A DNA stretch of 64,000 bases from Alloscardovia criceti DSM 17774 (GTDB lineage Bacteria; Actinomycetota; Actinomycetes; Actinomycetales; Bifidobacteriaceae), in the NCBI RefSeq assembly GCF_000376885.1, contig NZ_AQXR01000011.1, positions 525,967 to 589,966 of the forward strand, read 5' to 3'. This document shows positions 38,235 to 47,000 of the stretch, one piece after another. Each line of letters starts with the position of its first letter. Position 1 is the first letter of the stretch. Both the position numbers and the translations under genes were made by a program. The notes beneath the pieces are model-generated. The model was given only the letters and a program-made list of their open reading frames with translations. It was not told the origin of the DNA and ran no database searches.

Positions 38235-38262
38235 GCGGGCAGTGCTTTTACTGCCCGCTTTT
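38235..38262 (+). terminator. Terminator of the sucrose operon
   Basis: GCGGGCAGT, six-base loop, ACTGCCCGC, then TTTT. Confidence 0.85.
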
Positions 38263-38264
38263 CC

Positions 38265-38292
38265 TTGACACGTAGAGTTGCTCGAGTATGGT
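38265..38292 (+). promoter_or_regulatory. Promoter of ybaK
   Basis: Consensus TTGACA (38265-38270), 16-base spacer, TATGGT (38287-38292); the expected start point falls at about 38299-38300, exactly at the ATG used here. Confidence 0.6.
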
Positions 38293-38299
38293 GGCACAC

Positions 38300-38839
38300 A
38301 TGGGTCATAGTAAAAGAAAAGAATCGAAATCCTCTCTGGGAACCGCCGCACTGCAAGCCCTGGAAGATGCACAGATCAGTTATCACACCTATACATATGA
38401 GCACAATGCGGATCACATGGACCAAGGCTTTGGTTTGGAAGGTGCCGCCCAGCTGGATATCCCCGCTGAGCAAATGTTTAAAACCCTGCTCATAGACATT
38501 GGGGAGCGTCCGGGTCATGATTTAGCCACCTGCATCGTGCCCGTCACCGGACATTTGAATCTTAAATCGGCCGCGGCCGCGTGTGGGGTCAAGAAAGCAC
38601 AAATGGCGGATCCACAAGTAGCACAACGTCAAACCGGATACGTGGTTGGTGGTATTTCACCGCTCGGACAGAAAATCTCTCATCCTACGATTCTGGATGA
38701 AAGTGCTTTAGAATTTGAGGAAATTCTCGTCTCCGGGGGACGGCGCGGACTAAGCGTAGGCCTCAACCCGCTGGATTTAATCGACGTGCTTGGTGCTAAA
38801 ATTGCTTCTATTGCTGCTGAAGGCAGTCATCCGCGCTGA
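38300..38839 (+). CDS. ybaK: Cys-tRNA(Pro) deacylase (YbaK/EbsC family)
   Basis: 179-residue trans-editing enzyme clearing Cys-tRNA(Pro). Family features: ISYHTYTYEHN near the start, EQMFKTLLIDI, CIVPVTGHLNLKSAAAACGVKKAQMADPQ, TGYVVGGISPLGQK, and GGRRGLSVGLNP. The in-frame ATG at 38288 overlaps the predicted -10 box, so ATG 38300 is taken and the mRNA is probably leaderless. Confidence 0.92.
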   Translation: MGHSKRKESKSSLGTAALQALEDAQISYHTYTYEHNADHMDQGFGLEGAAQLDIPAEQMFKTLLIDIGERPGHDLATCIVPVTGHLNLKSAAAACGVKKAQMADPQVAQRQTGYVVGGISPLGQKISHPTILDESALEFEEILVSGGRRGLSVGLNPLDLIDVLGAKIASIAAEGSHPR

Positions 38840-38915
38840 TGTCTGTTTCTACTGCTTTCTACGAAGAAAGCAGGGTCTGCAGCCCCACAATTGAAATAGT
38901 ACGAAAGAGGTACTT

Positions 38916-39878
38916 ATGACTCGCAACCTGCCATCATGGGCCGGAAATGAATACACTATCCGCGCAGGTGAATATACCGCTGTTATCACCGAACAAGGCG
39001 CCGCATTGGAGCGTTTTGATTGGGCTGGAAAGGAAATTACCGTTCCACGCAACCCACAAGAGCCTATCCACGCCTGCAGTGGGCAGATTTTGATTCCTTA
39101 TCCAAACCGCATCGAGGACGGCGAGTACGAATTCGAAGGAAAGTCCTACGCCTTCCCTATCGATGAGCATGACCGTCACAATTCCATCCATGGTCTTGGA
39201 TATCGCAGTGCGTGGAAGCTCGAGTCCTTGAGCACCAACAGTGTAAGCCTGACCTGGCGTACTCCAAATATGGCAAACTACCCCTTCGATCTCTTCGTGA
39301 CCACCACCTACACACTGAGCGAAGACAAGGGCTTGGAAATTCAGGTAGAGGCCTATAACAACGGCTCCTCCAATGCACCGTGGGCTTTGGCTACTCATCC
39401 ATGGCTTGCCAATGGTAAGCACGGCACCACCACTGAAGAGATGGATGCGGATAATGGTGCTTGCCGTTTAAGCATTCCAGCTCAGACGCACGTCCAGGTG
39501 AACCAACGCCTACTCCCTGTTGGTCTGGAAGATGTAGAGGGCACACGTTTCGATTTACGTGAGGCGAAGGAACTTGGTGTGCAATCCTTCGATGATGCGT
39601 GGACCGATGTGATTCGCGAGGCAGACGGTAGCGTCCAGGCTGTCTTTACCCGACCAGATGGCGTAGAAGTCACCATTACCGGCGACGAGACCGTCACTTC
39701 CTTCCAAATGTGCAACGGTTTTGGCTGGGACGCAAGCACGAAGCCGGCTGGTGTGGCTGTGGAGCCACAGACCGCATACGCCAATGCTTTCCGCTCCGGT
39801 AAGGATCTGATTGTGATCGCGCCAGGCAAAACCACCACCACTACTCTGTACTACTCAGCACGCGCTGTAGAAAAGTAA
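38916..39878 (+). CDS. Aldose 1-epimerase
   Basis: 320-residue galactose-mutarotase-like beta-sandwich protein interconverting sugar anomers. Conserved PYPNRIEDGEYEFEGKSYAF, NSIHGLGYRSAWKLE with the histidine pair, and ALATHPWLANGK are visible; the C-terminal VAVEPQTAYANAF contains the catalytic glutamate. GAAAGAGG precedes the ATG. It follows ybaK by 76 bases and may serve the hexoses released by sucrose hydrolysis. Confidence 0.92.
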   Translation: MTRNLPSWAGNEYTIRAGEYTAVITEQGAALERFDWAGKEITVPRNPQEPIHACSGQILIPYPNRIEDGEYEFEGKSYAFPIDEHDRHNSIHGLGYRSAWKLESLSTNSVSLTWRTPNMANYPFDLFVTTTYTLSEDKGLEIQVEAYNNGSSNAPWALATHPWLANGKHGTTTEEMDADNGACRLSIPAQTHVQVNQRLLPVGLEDVEGTRFDLREAKELGVQSFDDAWTDVIREADGSVQAVFTRPDGVEVTITGDETVTSFQMCNGFGWDASTKPAGVAVEPQTAYANAFRSGKDLIVIAPGKTTTTTLYYSARAVEK

Positions 39879-39947
39879 GAATAATTTTCTACAAAGCCCA
39901 AGAAAGTCTGAAAATAAAGTACTGTATGCTACGTTTCGAGCAGAATT

Positions 39948-39977
39948 TTGCCCTCAGTCGCGTGCATATGAGATACT
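39948..39977 (+). promoter_or_regulatory. Promoter of the bL37 gene
   Basis: TTGCCC (39948-39953), 18-base spacer, GATACT (39972-39977), about 35 bases before the ATG. Confidence 0.5.
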
Positions 39978-40011
39978 CTATAAAGTAATTTTCCAAGTAA
40001 AGGAGTTTGCC

Positions 40012-40086
40012 ATGGGTAAGCGTGGACGTATGCGTCGTGAACGCCGTAAGAAGGCTGCAAATCACGGCAAAAGGCCAAATGCATAG
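40012..40086 (+). CDS. Ribosomal protein bL37 (24-residue actinobacterial 50S protein)
   Basis: A 24-codon gene reading MGKRGRMRRERRKKAANHGK and ending RPNA. Eleven of 24 residues are Lys or Arg, and the tail KAANHGKRPNA closely matches the tiny actinobacterial large-subunit protein bL37 seen in mycobacterial ribosome structures. AAAGGAG at about 39999-40005 is an ideal ribosome site, a promoter precedes it and a terminator follows, so it is a self-contained gene. It is easily missed because of its size. Confidence 0.85.
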   Translation: MGKRGRMRRERRKKAANHGKRPNA

Positions 40087-40124
40087 GCTGTTTTGATACT
40101 CTCGTATCAACCGTACATTCTTAG

Positions 40125-40158
40125 GTAGGGATTTCTCTTGTGAGGAATCCCTACTTTT
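40125..40158 (+). terminator. Terminator of the bL37 gene
   Basis: GTAGGGATT, 12-base loop, AATCCCTAC, then TTTT. Confidence 0.8.
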
Positions 40159-40177
40159 ATGTCTTTTTATATCCGCA

Positions 40178-40235
40178 TAAAAAATCGGATTCAAGAACGC
40201 GCAACGCTTCATGCATTACAGGTTTTGAATCCGAT
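40178..40235 (-). terminator. Terminator of the sigma/anti-sigma operon
   Basis: Perfect 11-bp stem ATCGGATTCAA (40184-40194) with TTGAATCCGAT (40225-40235) and an unusually long 30-base loop; six Ts follow on the minus strand. Confidence 0.65.
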
Positions 40236-40259
40236 ATAAGAAAAGAACTTAGGCTAAAA

Positions 40260-40574
40260 CTATGCCTCATCGCACATGCAGTCGATGCAATCCTTCAATC
40301 TGCTATATAGAGACTCCGGAGCACTCTTTGGACGCAAGCAATCGCGGATAGCTGCAATCATGTCGCGCTCTTGCTGGTCACAGCAGGTCATGGGATCAAA
40401 GCAATCCCCACCGAGGGCAACCACTGTCTCGTTGTAAGCGGTGCTTCCTTTATCGCAGCAGCGTGCGGAATCATTCAAATCCACACGCGTATAGCGATTT
40501 ACCATAACGGACGTGCCACAACCATAGTCACGCATCACCGAAACGACTTGGTTTCTTCTTACATAAGTGCTCAT
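40260..40574 (-). CDS. Cysteine-rich putative anti-sigma factor (RsrA-like)
   Basis: 104-residue protein with ten cysteines, placed 53 bases after an ECF sigma gene of the SigR/SigH type. The C-terminal half (MTCCDQQERDMIAAIRDCLRPKSAPESLYSRLKDCI) resembles zinc-binding anti-sigma proteins of the RsrA family, but the canonical HxxxCxxC motif is not present and paired cysteines (CC at 40-41 and 63-64 approximately, CMC at the end) are instead visible. A redox-sensitive zinc anti-sigma role is inferred from position and cysteine content; it is not shown by a clean domain match. Confidence 0.55.
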   Translation of the reverse strand: MSTYVRRNQVVSVMRDYGCGTSVMVNRYTRVDLNDSARCCDKGSTAYNETVVALGGDCFDPMTCCDQQERDMIAAIRDCLRPKSAPESLYSRLKDCIDCMCDEA

Positions 40575-40627
40575 TTTTTTTACCTCTACATTTTCACATC
40601 TATATTATTCACAACTCAGACAAGGTT

Positions 40628-41218
40628 TTATTTATTGCCCGCATTCTCAGTTAGCGAAATCCCCCGCTCAGCCGCATAACTTTCGAGCTCTTTTTTCAAT
40701 TGTGTGCGAGCGCGGTTGAGTCGACTCATAACGGTACCGATTTTGACCCCCTGCTCTTTGGCTACCTGTGCGTAGCTTTTTCCATCGATGGCTGCCGCGA
40801 TGAAGACTTCGCGACGCTCTAGAGATAAATTATTGAGAGCTTTGATAATTTCTTCGGGCGCAAAGCTATCCATGAAGGTTTGTTCGGCGGATTTCAGCTC
40901 TTCTGAGGAGTGCTCGTAAGCGGAGTAGATATCCCAATCGTCGTATTCGCCGGTACTGTTATTTGCTCGCTGAGGTCTGCGTTTTGCTTTGTTGTATTGA
41001 TTGAAGTAGAGGTTTCTTTCGATGGTGGTCATCCACGCGGCGAAGTTGGTGCCTTGTTCAAATGAATCGAAATTCTTGTATCCCCGCTCAAAGGTATCTT
41101 GCACGAGATCTTGAGCATCATCCGGATTGTTAGTCAATTTCATGGCGAAACGATAAAGTTGATCCACGATCGGCATAGCATGTGCTTCAAACTGTGCGCG
41201 TTTGTCCTTCATTGTCAT
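40628..41218 (-). CDS. ECF sigma factor, SigR/SigH-like
   Basis: 196-residue RNA polymerase sigma factor. Region 2: VDQLYRFAMKLTNNPDDAQDLVQDTFERGYKNFDSFEQGTNFAAWMTTIERNLYFNQYNKAKRRP; region 4: NLSLERREVFIAAAIDGKSYAQVAKEQGVKIGTVMSRLNRARTQLKKEL. The pattern matches the actinobacterial thiol-oxidative-stress sigma factors (SigR of Streptomyces, SigH of mycobacteria). Two close ATGs (41218 and 41212) compete for the start. The putative anti-sigma gene follows. Confidence 0.9.
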   Translation of the reverse strand: MTMKDKRAQFEAHAMPIVDQLYRFAMKLTNNPDDAQDLVQDTFERGYKNFDSFEQGTNFAAWMTTIERNLYFNQYNKAKRRPQRANNSTGEYDDWDIYSAYEHSSEELKSAEQTFMDSFAPEEIIKALNNLSLERREVFIAAAIDGKSYAQVAKEQGVKIGTVMSRLNRARTQLKKELESYAAERGISLTENAGNK

Positions 41219-41223
41219 AGGTC

Positions 41224-41240
41224 TTATTGTTGCACAATAA
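41224..41240. promoter_or_regulatory. Symmetric element in the sigma/exonuclease divergent promoter
   Basis: TTATTGT-TGC-ACAATAA, a perfect 7+3+7 palindrome filling most of the 30-base gap between two divergent genes. Each arm can act as a -10-like AT-rich box, so both genes may share a symmetric promoter core. Confidence 0.45.
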
Positions 41241-41248
41241 TGGTACGC

Positions 41249-42028
41249 ATGACTTCTTTACTGCATATCATTGAGGATTTAAGCCCTCAGAAACGGACTA
41301 CTACCCTTTCAGATACGTATATTTTGGGGTTTGATACGGAAACTACGGGCGTGTCGTATGGTAAGGATTCGATTGTTTCTGCCAGCTTAGTGTTACGCAA
41401 TCCTGCTCAGGGTTTTGAGGCAGATGTGACGGGATATTGGGAAATTAATCCTCAGATGGAGGTCAATCCCTTTGCCTCGCGTGTCAATGGTTTTACCACG
41501 CAGTACTTGCAGGAGCACGGCGAAGATCAAAAGACGGCGATTACACGGTTGTCGGATATTATCGTGGCGGCGCAGTTAAAGAATATTCCTTTGCTGGCAT
41601 ACAATGCGCCCTTTGATATCCACATGCTCAATGGCGATTTGAAGAAAATTGGCTCCTCAGATTTGGTGACGCTGACTCGGGACAAGGATGCGGATAATTT
41701 GATCACTCAAACGGAGCGTGAATTGCTGATTATCGATCCTCTGGTCATTGATCGCACAATTAGCAAGCGGAGAGGGCCACGCAAGCTGGTGGATACGACG
41801 GAATATTACGGTGTGCATCCTCATGGCAGTTTCCATAATGCTTTGGCCGATACTGTGGCTGCCGTGGATTTGGTGGAGCCTATGACGCGTCTATTTCCTC
41901 AGGTGGCTGCTGTATCTTTGGAGAATTTAATGGCATTTCAGCGCGACGGGTATCAGGCGTGGAAGCAGCAGTATAATGAGTACCTTAAAAAGAACAATCG
42001 TCGATTAATTCAAGGAAGTTGGTTGTAA
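41249..42028 (+). CDS. DEDDh 3'-5' exonuclease (DnaQ/epsilon-like)
   Basis: 259-residue exonuclease-fold protein. ExoI FDTETTGV near residues 28-35, ExoII NAPFDIHML near 117-125, ExoIII HNALADTVAAVDL with the DEDDh histidine near 208. Likely acts on DNA ends in repair or proofreading, or on RNA; the domain alone does not decide. Start is ATG 41249 or 41240, with no ribosome site, suggesting leaderless translation. Its TAA overlaps the MurE-like start by one base. Confidence 0.87.
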   Translation: MTSLLHIIEDLSPQKRTTTLSDTYILGFDTETTGVSYGKDSIVSASLVLRNPAQGFEADVTGYWEINPQMEVNPFASRVNGFTTQYLQEHGEDQKTAITRLSDIIVAAQLKNIPLLAYNAPFDIHMLNGDLKKIGSSDLVTLTRDKDADNLITQTERELLIIDPLVIDRTISKRRGPRKLVDTTEYYGVHPHGSFHNALADTVAAVDLVEPMTRLFPQVAAVSLENLMAFQRDGYQAWKQQYNEYLKKNNRRLIQGSWL

Positions 42029-43485
42029 TGCCACATTTGACAGTGCGTAAGGCTTTTGAAGTATTGGATAATTTCCATCTTCTGGCTCAGGATATCCCCC
42101 CTTTGAGCGCATTGCAGGATTTTGATTGTGCGAGCCTGACATACAACAGCCACGACGTGGACGACCGGAGCTTGCTCGTCTGCAAGGGTGCTTTTAAGAA
42201 CGAATATGTGGCTGATGCTGTGTCGCGCGGATTGCAATGGTATGTGGCTGAGCAGGCTTTTGATGAGGAATTTTCCGGCTCTGCTCAGGCGATTGTGGTG
42301 ACGGATATTCGTAAGGCTCTGGCTGTGCTTGCTCAGGAGTTTTATGGTCATCCGGATAAGCAATTGACGACCATTGGTATTACGGGGACCAAGGGTAAGA
42401 GCACAACTACTTTCTTTACCCATGCTATTTTGAATGATTATTTCCATCAGAAGGTTGCTTTGATATCTTCGGTGAATAATTCCACGGATGGGGTGCATAT
42501 GGAGGAGTCGGATTTGACGACACCTGAATCCTTGGATTTGTATCGTATGCTGCGCGAAGCGGTAGATAATGGCCTCACCCATGCCGTTATCGAAGTGTCC
42601 TCACAGGCGTACAAGGTGGATCGCGTTTTCAATTTGCACTTTAATATTGGCGCTTTTCTCAATATTTCCCCGGACCACATCAGCCCCATTGAACATCCCA
42701 GCTTTGAGGATTATTTTGCGTGCAAGCGTCGCATTATTTTCAATAGCGATGAGATGGTGTTTTCTGCGGATATCGATTACCGTGATGTCATCGATGCAGA
42801 TGTGGCTCAGGCCGGCATTCCAGCGCATTTTGTGGATGAGCAGAGTCTAGACCGTACGCTGATCCATTTGGATATGCCGGGTGAGTTTAATTATGCGAAT
42901 GCGGCTGTGGCGATCGAAATTGCACAACTCGCGGGCGTGGAGAAGGACTCTTCGAGTATGCAAGCGGTCAATCACGTTCAGGTGCCTGGACGCATGGAAA
43001 TTTTCCGTGGCACGCATGAGGATGATGGCGATGTCATCGGCATTGTAGATTATGCGCATAACGCCATCAGTACCGAAAAACTGCTGGACTATGTGGACGA
43101 AACCTATGGCACACAAAAGCCGTATATCGTTCTGGTCACTGGCTCTGCGGGCAATAAGGCGTATAATCGCCGCCCTGAAATCGTGCATGCAGCCGAAAAC
43201 CGCATTCAACGCTTTATCTTTACTTTAGAAGATACCAATACAGAACCGGAAGCCAAGATTGCAGCTGATATGGACGCAGCCATTACGAATCCGGACGTAA
43301 AGCACGATATCATCCTCGACCGTACAGCGGCGATTGAAGAGGCATTGACGGATGCGAAACGTCAGCCAGGTTTGGCCATTGTCCTCGCCATCGGCAAGGG
43401 CGATGAGCGCTGGATTAAGATGCTCAATAAGCATGTGCCTTTCGAAGGTGATAATGAAATTGTGCGTAGGGTTTTGCAAGGATAA
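42028..43485 (+). CDS. murE: MurE-like UDP-MurNAc-tripeptide ligase (probably L-Lys or L-Orn adding)
   Basis: 485-residue Mur ligase adding the third stem-peptide residue. ATP loop GITGTKGKSTTTFFTHA near residue 113, TTPESLDLYRML, an EVSSQ motif, HISPIEHPSFEDYFACKRRI and the C-terminal domain with VDYAHNAIST. The DNPR motif of diaminopimelate-adding MurE is replaced by TLEDTNTEP, which argues against meso-diaminopimelate. GGAAG precedes the ATG, which overlaps the exonuclease stop (TAATG). Confidence 0.88.
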   Translation: MPHLTVRKAFEVLDNFHLLAQDIPPLSALQDFDCASLTYNSHDVDDRSLLVCKGAFKNEYVADAVSRGLQWYVAEQAFDEEFSGSAQAIVVTDIRKALAVLAQEFYGHPDKQLTTIGITGTKGKSTTTFFTHAILNDYFHQKVALISSVNNSTDGVHMEESDLTTPESLDLYRMLREAVDNGLTHAVIEVSSQAYKVDRVFNLHFNIGAFLNISPDHISPIEHPSFEDYFACKRRIIFNSDEMVFSADIDYRDVIDADVAQAGIPAHFVDEQSLDRTLIHLDMPGEFNYANAAVAIEIAQLAGVEKDSSSMQAVNHVQVPGRMEIFRGTHEDDGDVIGIVDYAHNAISTEKLLDYVDETYGTQKPYIVLVTGSAGNKAYNRRPEIVHAAENRIQRFIFTLEDTNTEPEAKIAADMDAAITNPDVKHDIILDRTAAIEEALTDAKRQPGLAIVLAIGKGDERWIKMLNKHVPFEGDNEIVRRVLQG

Positions 43486-43515
43486 TTGCGCGTACAATCA
43501 CAAAGGCAACAGTCA

Positions 43516-43558
43516 TAAAAATTGTGGAGTACCCAGATTTGCTGGATACTCCACAATT
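43516..43558 (-). terminator. Terminator between murE and the cyclophilin-like gene
   Basis: Long hairpin: 12-bp outer stem AATTGTGGAGTA (43520-43531 with 43547-43558) and inner CCAG/CTGG. On the minus strand a short T-tract follows; it may serve both converging genes. Confidence 0.7.
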
Positions 43559-43619
43559 GATTTCTAGGACACGTGTGCTGAGGCGATTTTCTTTACTCAG
43601 CTTTTTTACTCAGCCTTCT

Positions 43620-43982
43620 TTACTCAGCGATTTCAAATCGCACATCTGCATCCCCGGTATGCTGAAAGACTTCGACGCCCGAATCGATATGCCCTAAGTG
43701 TTGGCGCTCAAAGTGTTCACCATTTTGCGCATATAAGATAACCAAGCTGCCACCTGGAGCCCAGTACGCAATATCCCCGACTGCGTACCCATCGGAACGC
43801 ATATTATCTGTAGGCAGGGCGTAGGCCCCATAGCGATGGCACATTTCGCGATTATACAAATCCTGCATATGCACCGTCATCGGCATCTGATTCACCAACC
43901 ACTGGGTGGTGGCGTTATCCTCCATATCTGCAGAAAGTTCGGTTTGTCCTACGGTGATTTTTACCCGTATCTTCTTGTTCAT
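43620..43982 (-). CDS. Cyclophilin-like fold protein
   Basis: 120-residue small protein of the cyclophilin-like family (PF18050 type): IRVKITVGQTELSADMEDNATTQWLVNQMPMTVHMQDLYNREMCHR and SDGYAVGDIAYWAPGGSLVILYAQNG match that family's shape. Function unknown, no isomerase residues can be confirmed. It follows smc on the minus strand after 26 bases and may be co-transcribed. Three copies of TTTACTCAGC-like sequence surround its stop (43591-43628). Confidence 0.82.
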   Translation of the reverse strand: MNKKIRVKITVGQTELSADMEDNATTQWLVNQMPMTVHMQDLYNREMCHRYGAYALPTDNMRSDGYAVGDIAYWAPGGSLVILYAQNGEHFERQHLGHIDSGVEVFQHTGDADVRFEIAE

Positions 43983-44008
43983 TGTTTCCTCCGAAAGCCA
44001 TCGTACGT

Positions 44009-47000
44009 CTATGCGTTATTTATGATCTCGCCCTGGCCGAGCTTTTGCGAGACCACGGCAGTGATACCGTCCGACCTCATAGTGACGCCATACAATGCAT
44101 CGGCAATGCTCATGGTGCGCTGCTGGTGGGTGATGACGATGATTTGCGCATGCGCACGCAGGTCATTGATTACACCGAGCAAACGCGTTAAATTCACATC
44201 ATCCAAGGCTGCCTCCACCTCATCGAGGATGTAGAACGGGCTTGGTCGTGCCGTAAAAATCGCGAAAAGCAGTGCTAGTGCCGTTAAACTGCGCTCACCG
44301 CCGGAGAGCAGACTGAGCTGCTTCACACGTTTGCCAGCTGGGCTTGCTTCCACGATAACGCCAGTAGACAGCATATCGCTGGGATCTTCCAAAACGAGCC
44401 TGCCTTTCCCTCCCGGGAACAGCGAGGCGAATACCGTAGTAAAGGCTTGAGCCGTGTCTTCGAAGGCAGATTCGAAAACTTCAATCATCGTAGAATCTAA
44501 GTTTTTAATCAAGTCCAGCAAATCATTACGGGATTTCACCACATCATCGCGCTGCTCCACGAGATACTTATGGCGTTCTTGAAGGGCATCAAACTCCTCC
44601 GTAGCCAGCGGATTCACTTTTCCTAAGGCAGCAAGATCACGCCTCGCCTTATCCAGCTTTTTCTGCTCACGGCTACGCTCGTATTTCTCGGTTTTAAAGC
44701 CACTCAAATCCGTCATATTCAAGGCGTGCAAGGTGTGATCAGAATCTGCAGTTTCCTCTGTCTCCTTGTTTTCTAGCGCAATGAGCTGACCGAAATCATC
44801 AAAAACAGGCACAGGCAGACTCGGACCATACTGCTCGATAACTCTTTCAAGGCTACTACCCAGCTCGTTGAGGCTACGCTGGGAAATTTGGCCGTATTGA
44901 GTGGCTATGCGTTCTCGAGCAATATCTAAATCATGTTCCTGCTTGCTGAGTTGATCCACCACCGGTTCTTGTTCATTACGTTGCTGGCGCAGTGCCTTCA
45001 GCTGCTCATCATGTGCAGAAATGCGCGTCTGAATTTTTTCCCTATGCGCCAAAACGGACTGAATATGCTCATAAAGAGCTCCAGCGGCTTCCTGAGCTTT
45101 CTGAGAAATACGCGCGGCCTCTTGTGCGCGGTTTTGCCGGTCCTCATTGAGTCGAGCAATTTTCTCTCGGCGCTTGTCCGCCTGCTGAGCCTGCGACACC
45201 AGTAGCGTGATTTGGCGCTCTAAGGATTGACTATGCTGGGAGGCATTATTCCACTCCAAACGGGCAGTAACCTCTGCCTGACGCTCCTGCGTCAGCGCTT
45301 GGTCCAATTCACGTTCATGAGAGATGCTGGCATCGAGATCGATGTGAGAATCCTTCGCCGTTTGAGCAAGGCTTAACTGGTTTTTCAGGTTTTCGAGAGT
45401 AGCAACCACAGACGTTTTTTGATCTTCGATATGCTGCTTCTGCTCATCAATATGGCTGATACGGCGGGTCAGGCTTTCTATGCTCAATTGAGCAGCCTGA
45501 ATGTCATTTTCCCGCTGCTGCATGCGCACACGATTTTCGGTCATGGCGGTATTAATAGCGCTGAGCTTCTCCCGAGCCTGCGCATACTGTGCGTCCACGC
45601 TTTCCTTGTCTGTAGATAGCTTCTGGAGCACGGATTCCTGTTGCGCAACGTGCGCTAAAGCCTTATCTCGCCGGGCTACCAGACTCAAATCGCTCGGCGA
45701 ATGAGATGCTCCTGCTGTAGCACCAAAGGGTGTAAAGGTATCGCCATCTTGCGTGATAACCGTACTATAATGCTCTTCCTGCAGAATGTGTAGCGCTTCC
45801 TCCACCGTATGTGCCAGCGCCACATCGCACAGCATGAATTTCACGGTTTCGACGACGTGTTGCGCGGTTTCATCAGAGTCAGCGGGATTCACACGCAGCT
45901 GAGGGCTGAGAGAAACGACATCTGAGGCGCAGACAAGAGTATCCTTCGATGCACGCACAGCAGACTGACCTGCAGCAGGAAGCGGGCTGCTATAAACAAC
46001 AGATGCCTTCCCCAAATGCTTGTCATGAGCACGGTGCACCGCGCGTGCAGCATCCTCGTACGACTGCACCACGAAGGAGCTTGCAAACGGACCTAAAGCC
46101 TGAGCTATAGCCTCTTCCCAGCCTTCTTCGATGCGAATAAATTCAGCCAATTTCCCCAGACTCTTCATATCGCTGTGGCTAAACTCGGCATTGTTGTTTC
46201 GTGCTTCCAGGGTATCGTTCAAAGCATCGGCCTTCGCGCGTAAGGAAATTATCGCATTATTGATCTGACGCATGTCAGCCTCGATACTGTCGCGCGTGGA
46301 ACGGATTTCCTCCACACGCTGCTGCGCAGTAGCATGCTGCTCGTCTAAATTGTCGGCCGCATCCGCATTCTGCGCCTGAAGCTGCGTCAAACGCGAGCGA
46401 GCGTCCGCTAGGTTCCGGGCAAAATCCTCAGCTTGAGCCGCATTATCGCGCAAGCGCGAGTCGAAGCCCTGAATTTGTGCTTCCTGTCGTGCGATTTCCT
46501 CGCGCAGTTTAGATTTTTGCGCTTCTTGCTCCTGCGCGGAGGTGCGCATTTGCGTGATTAATTGCCGTACCGAAGCCAGCTCCTGCTCCACTACTGCCCT
46601 ACGCTCGGTGACCTTATCGAAGGTTAAACGCAGTTGATTCGTCTGCGTTATGACCGCGCCTTGCTGAGTCTGTAATTCTTGAGCACGCGCACGCAGAAGA
46701 TCTGGATCATCGCCCGTGGCGGTCACAATTTGCGAACGCCACATATGTTCACGTTCACGCGCCAAAGCAGATAAGGAATTCAGCCTTTCATGCAACTGCG
46801 TCATGCGATGATAATCCTGATTGAGCTGATTCATTTCCGGATTAGCTGAACTGCTTAATCCTTCTAAGCGTTCGATGTCTAATTTCGTAGCCGTCAACTG
46901 CTGCTGCGCTTCTTGCAATTGCTTGCGCACAGAGACGAGATCGTGACGCACAGCATCGCGCTGACTCAGCAGCGTGCTGGCTTCATCAGCCAACAGTCTG

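Noticed and set aside
43591..43628. Three near-identical TTTACTCAGC repeats
   Set aside because: Only three short units next to a stop codon, without CRISPR spacing or partners; treated as local duplication.
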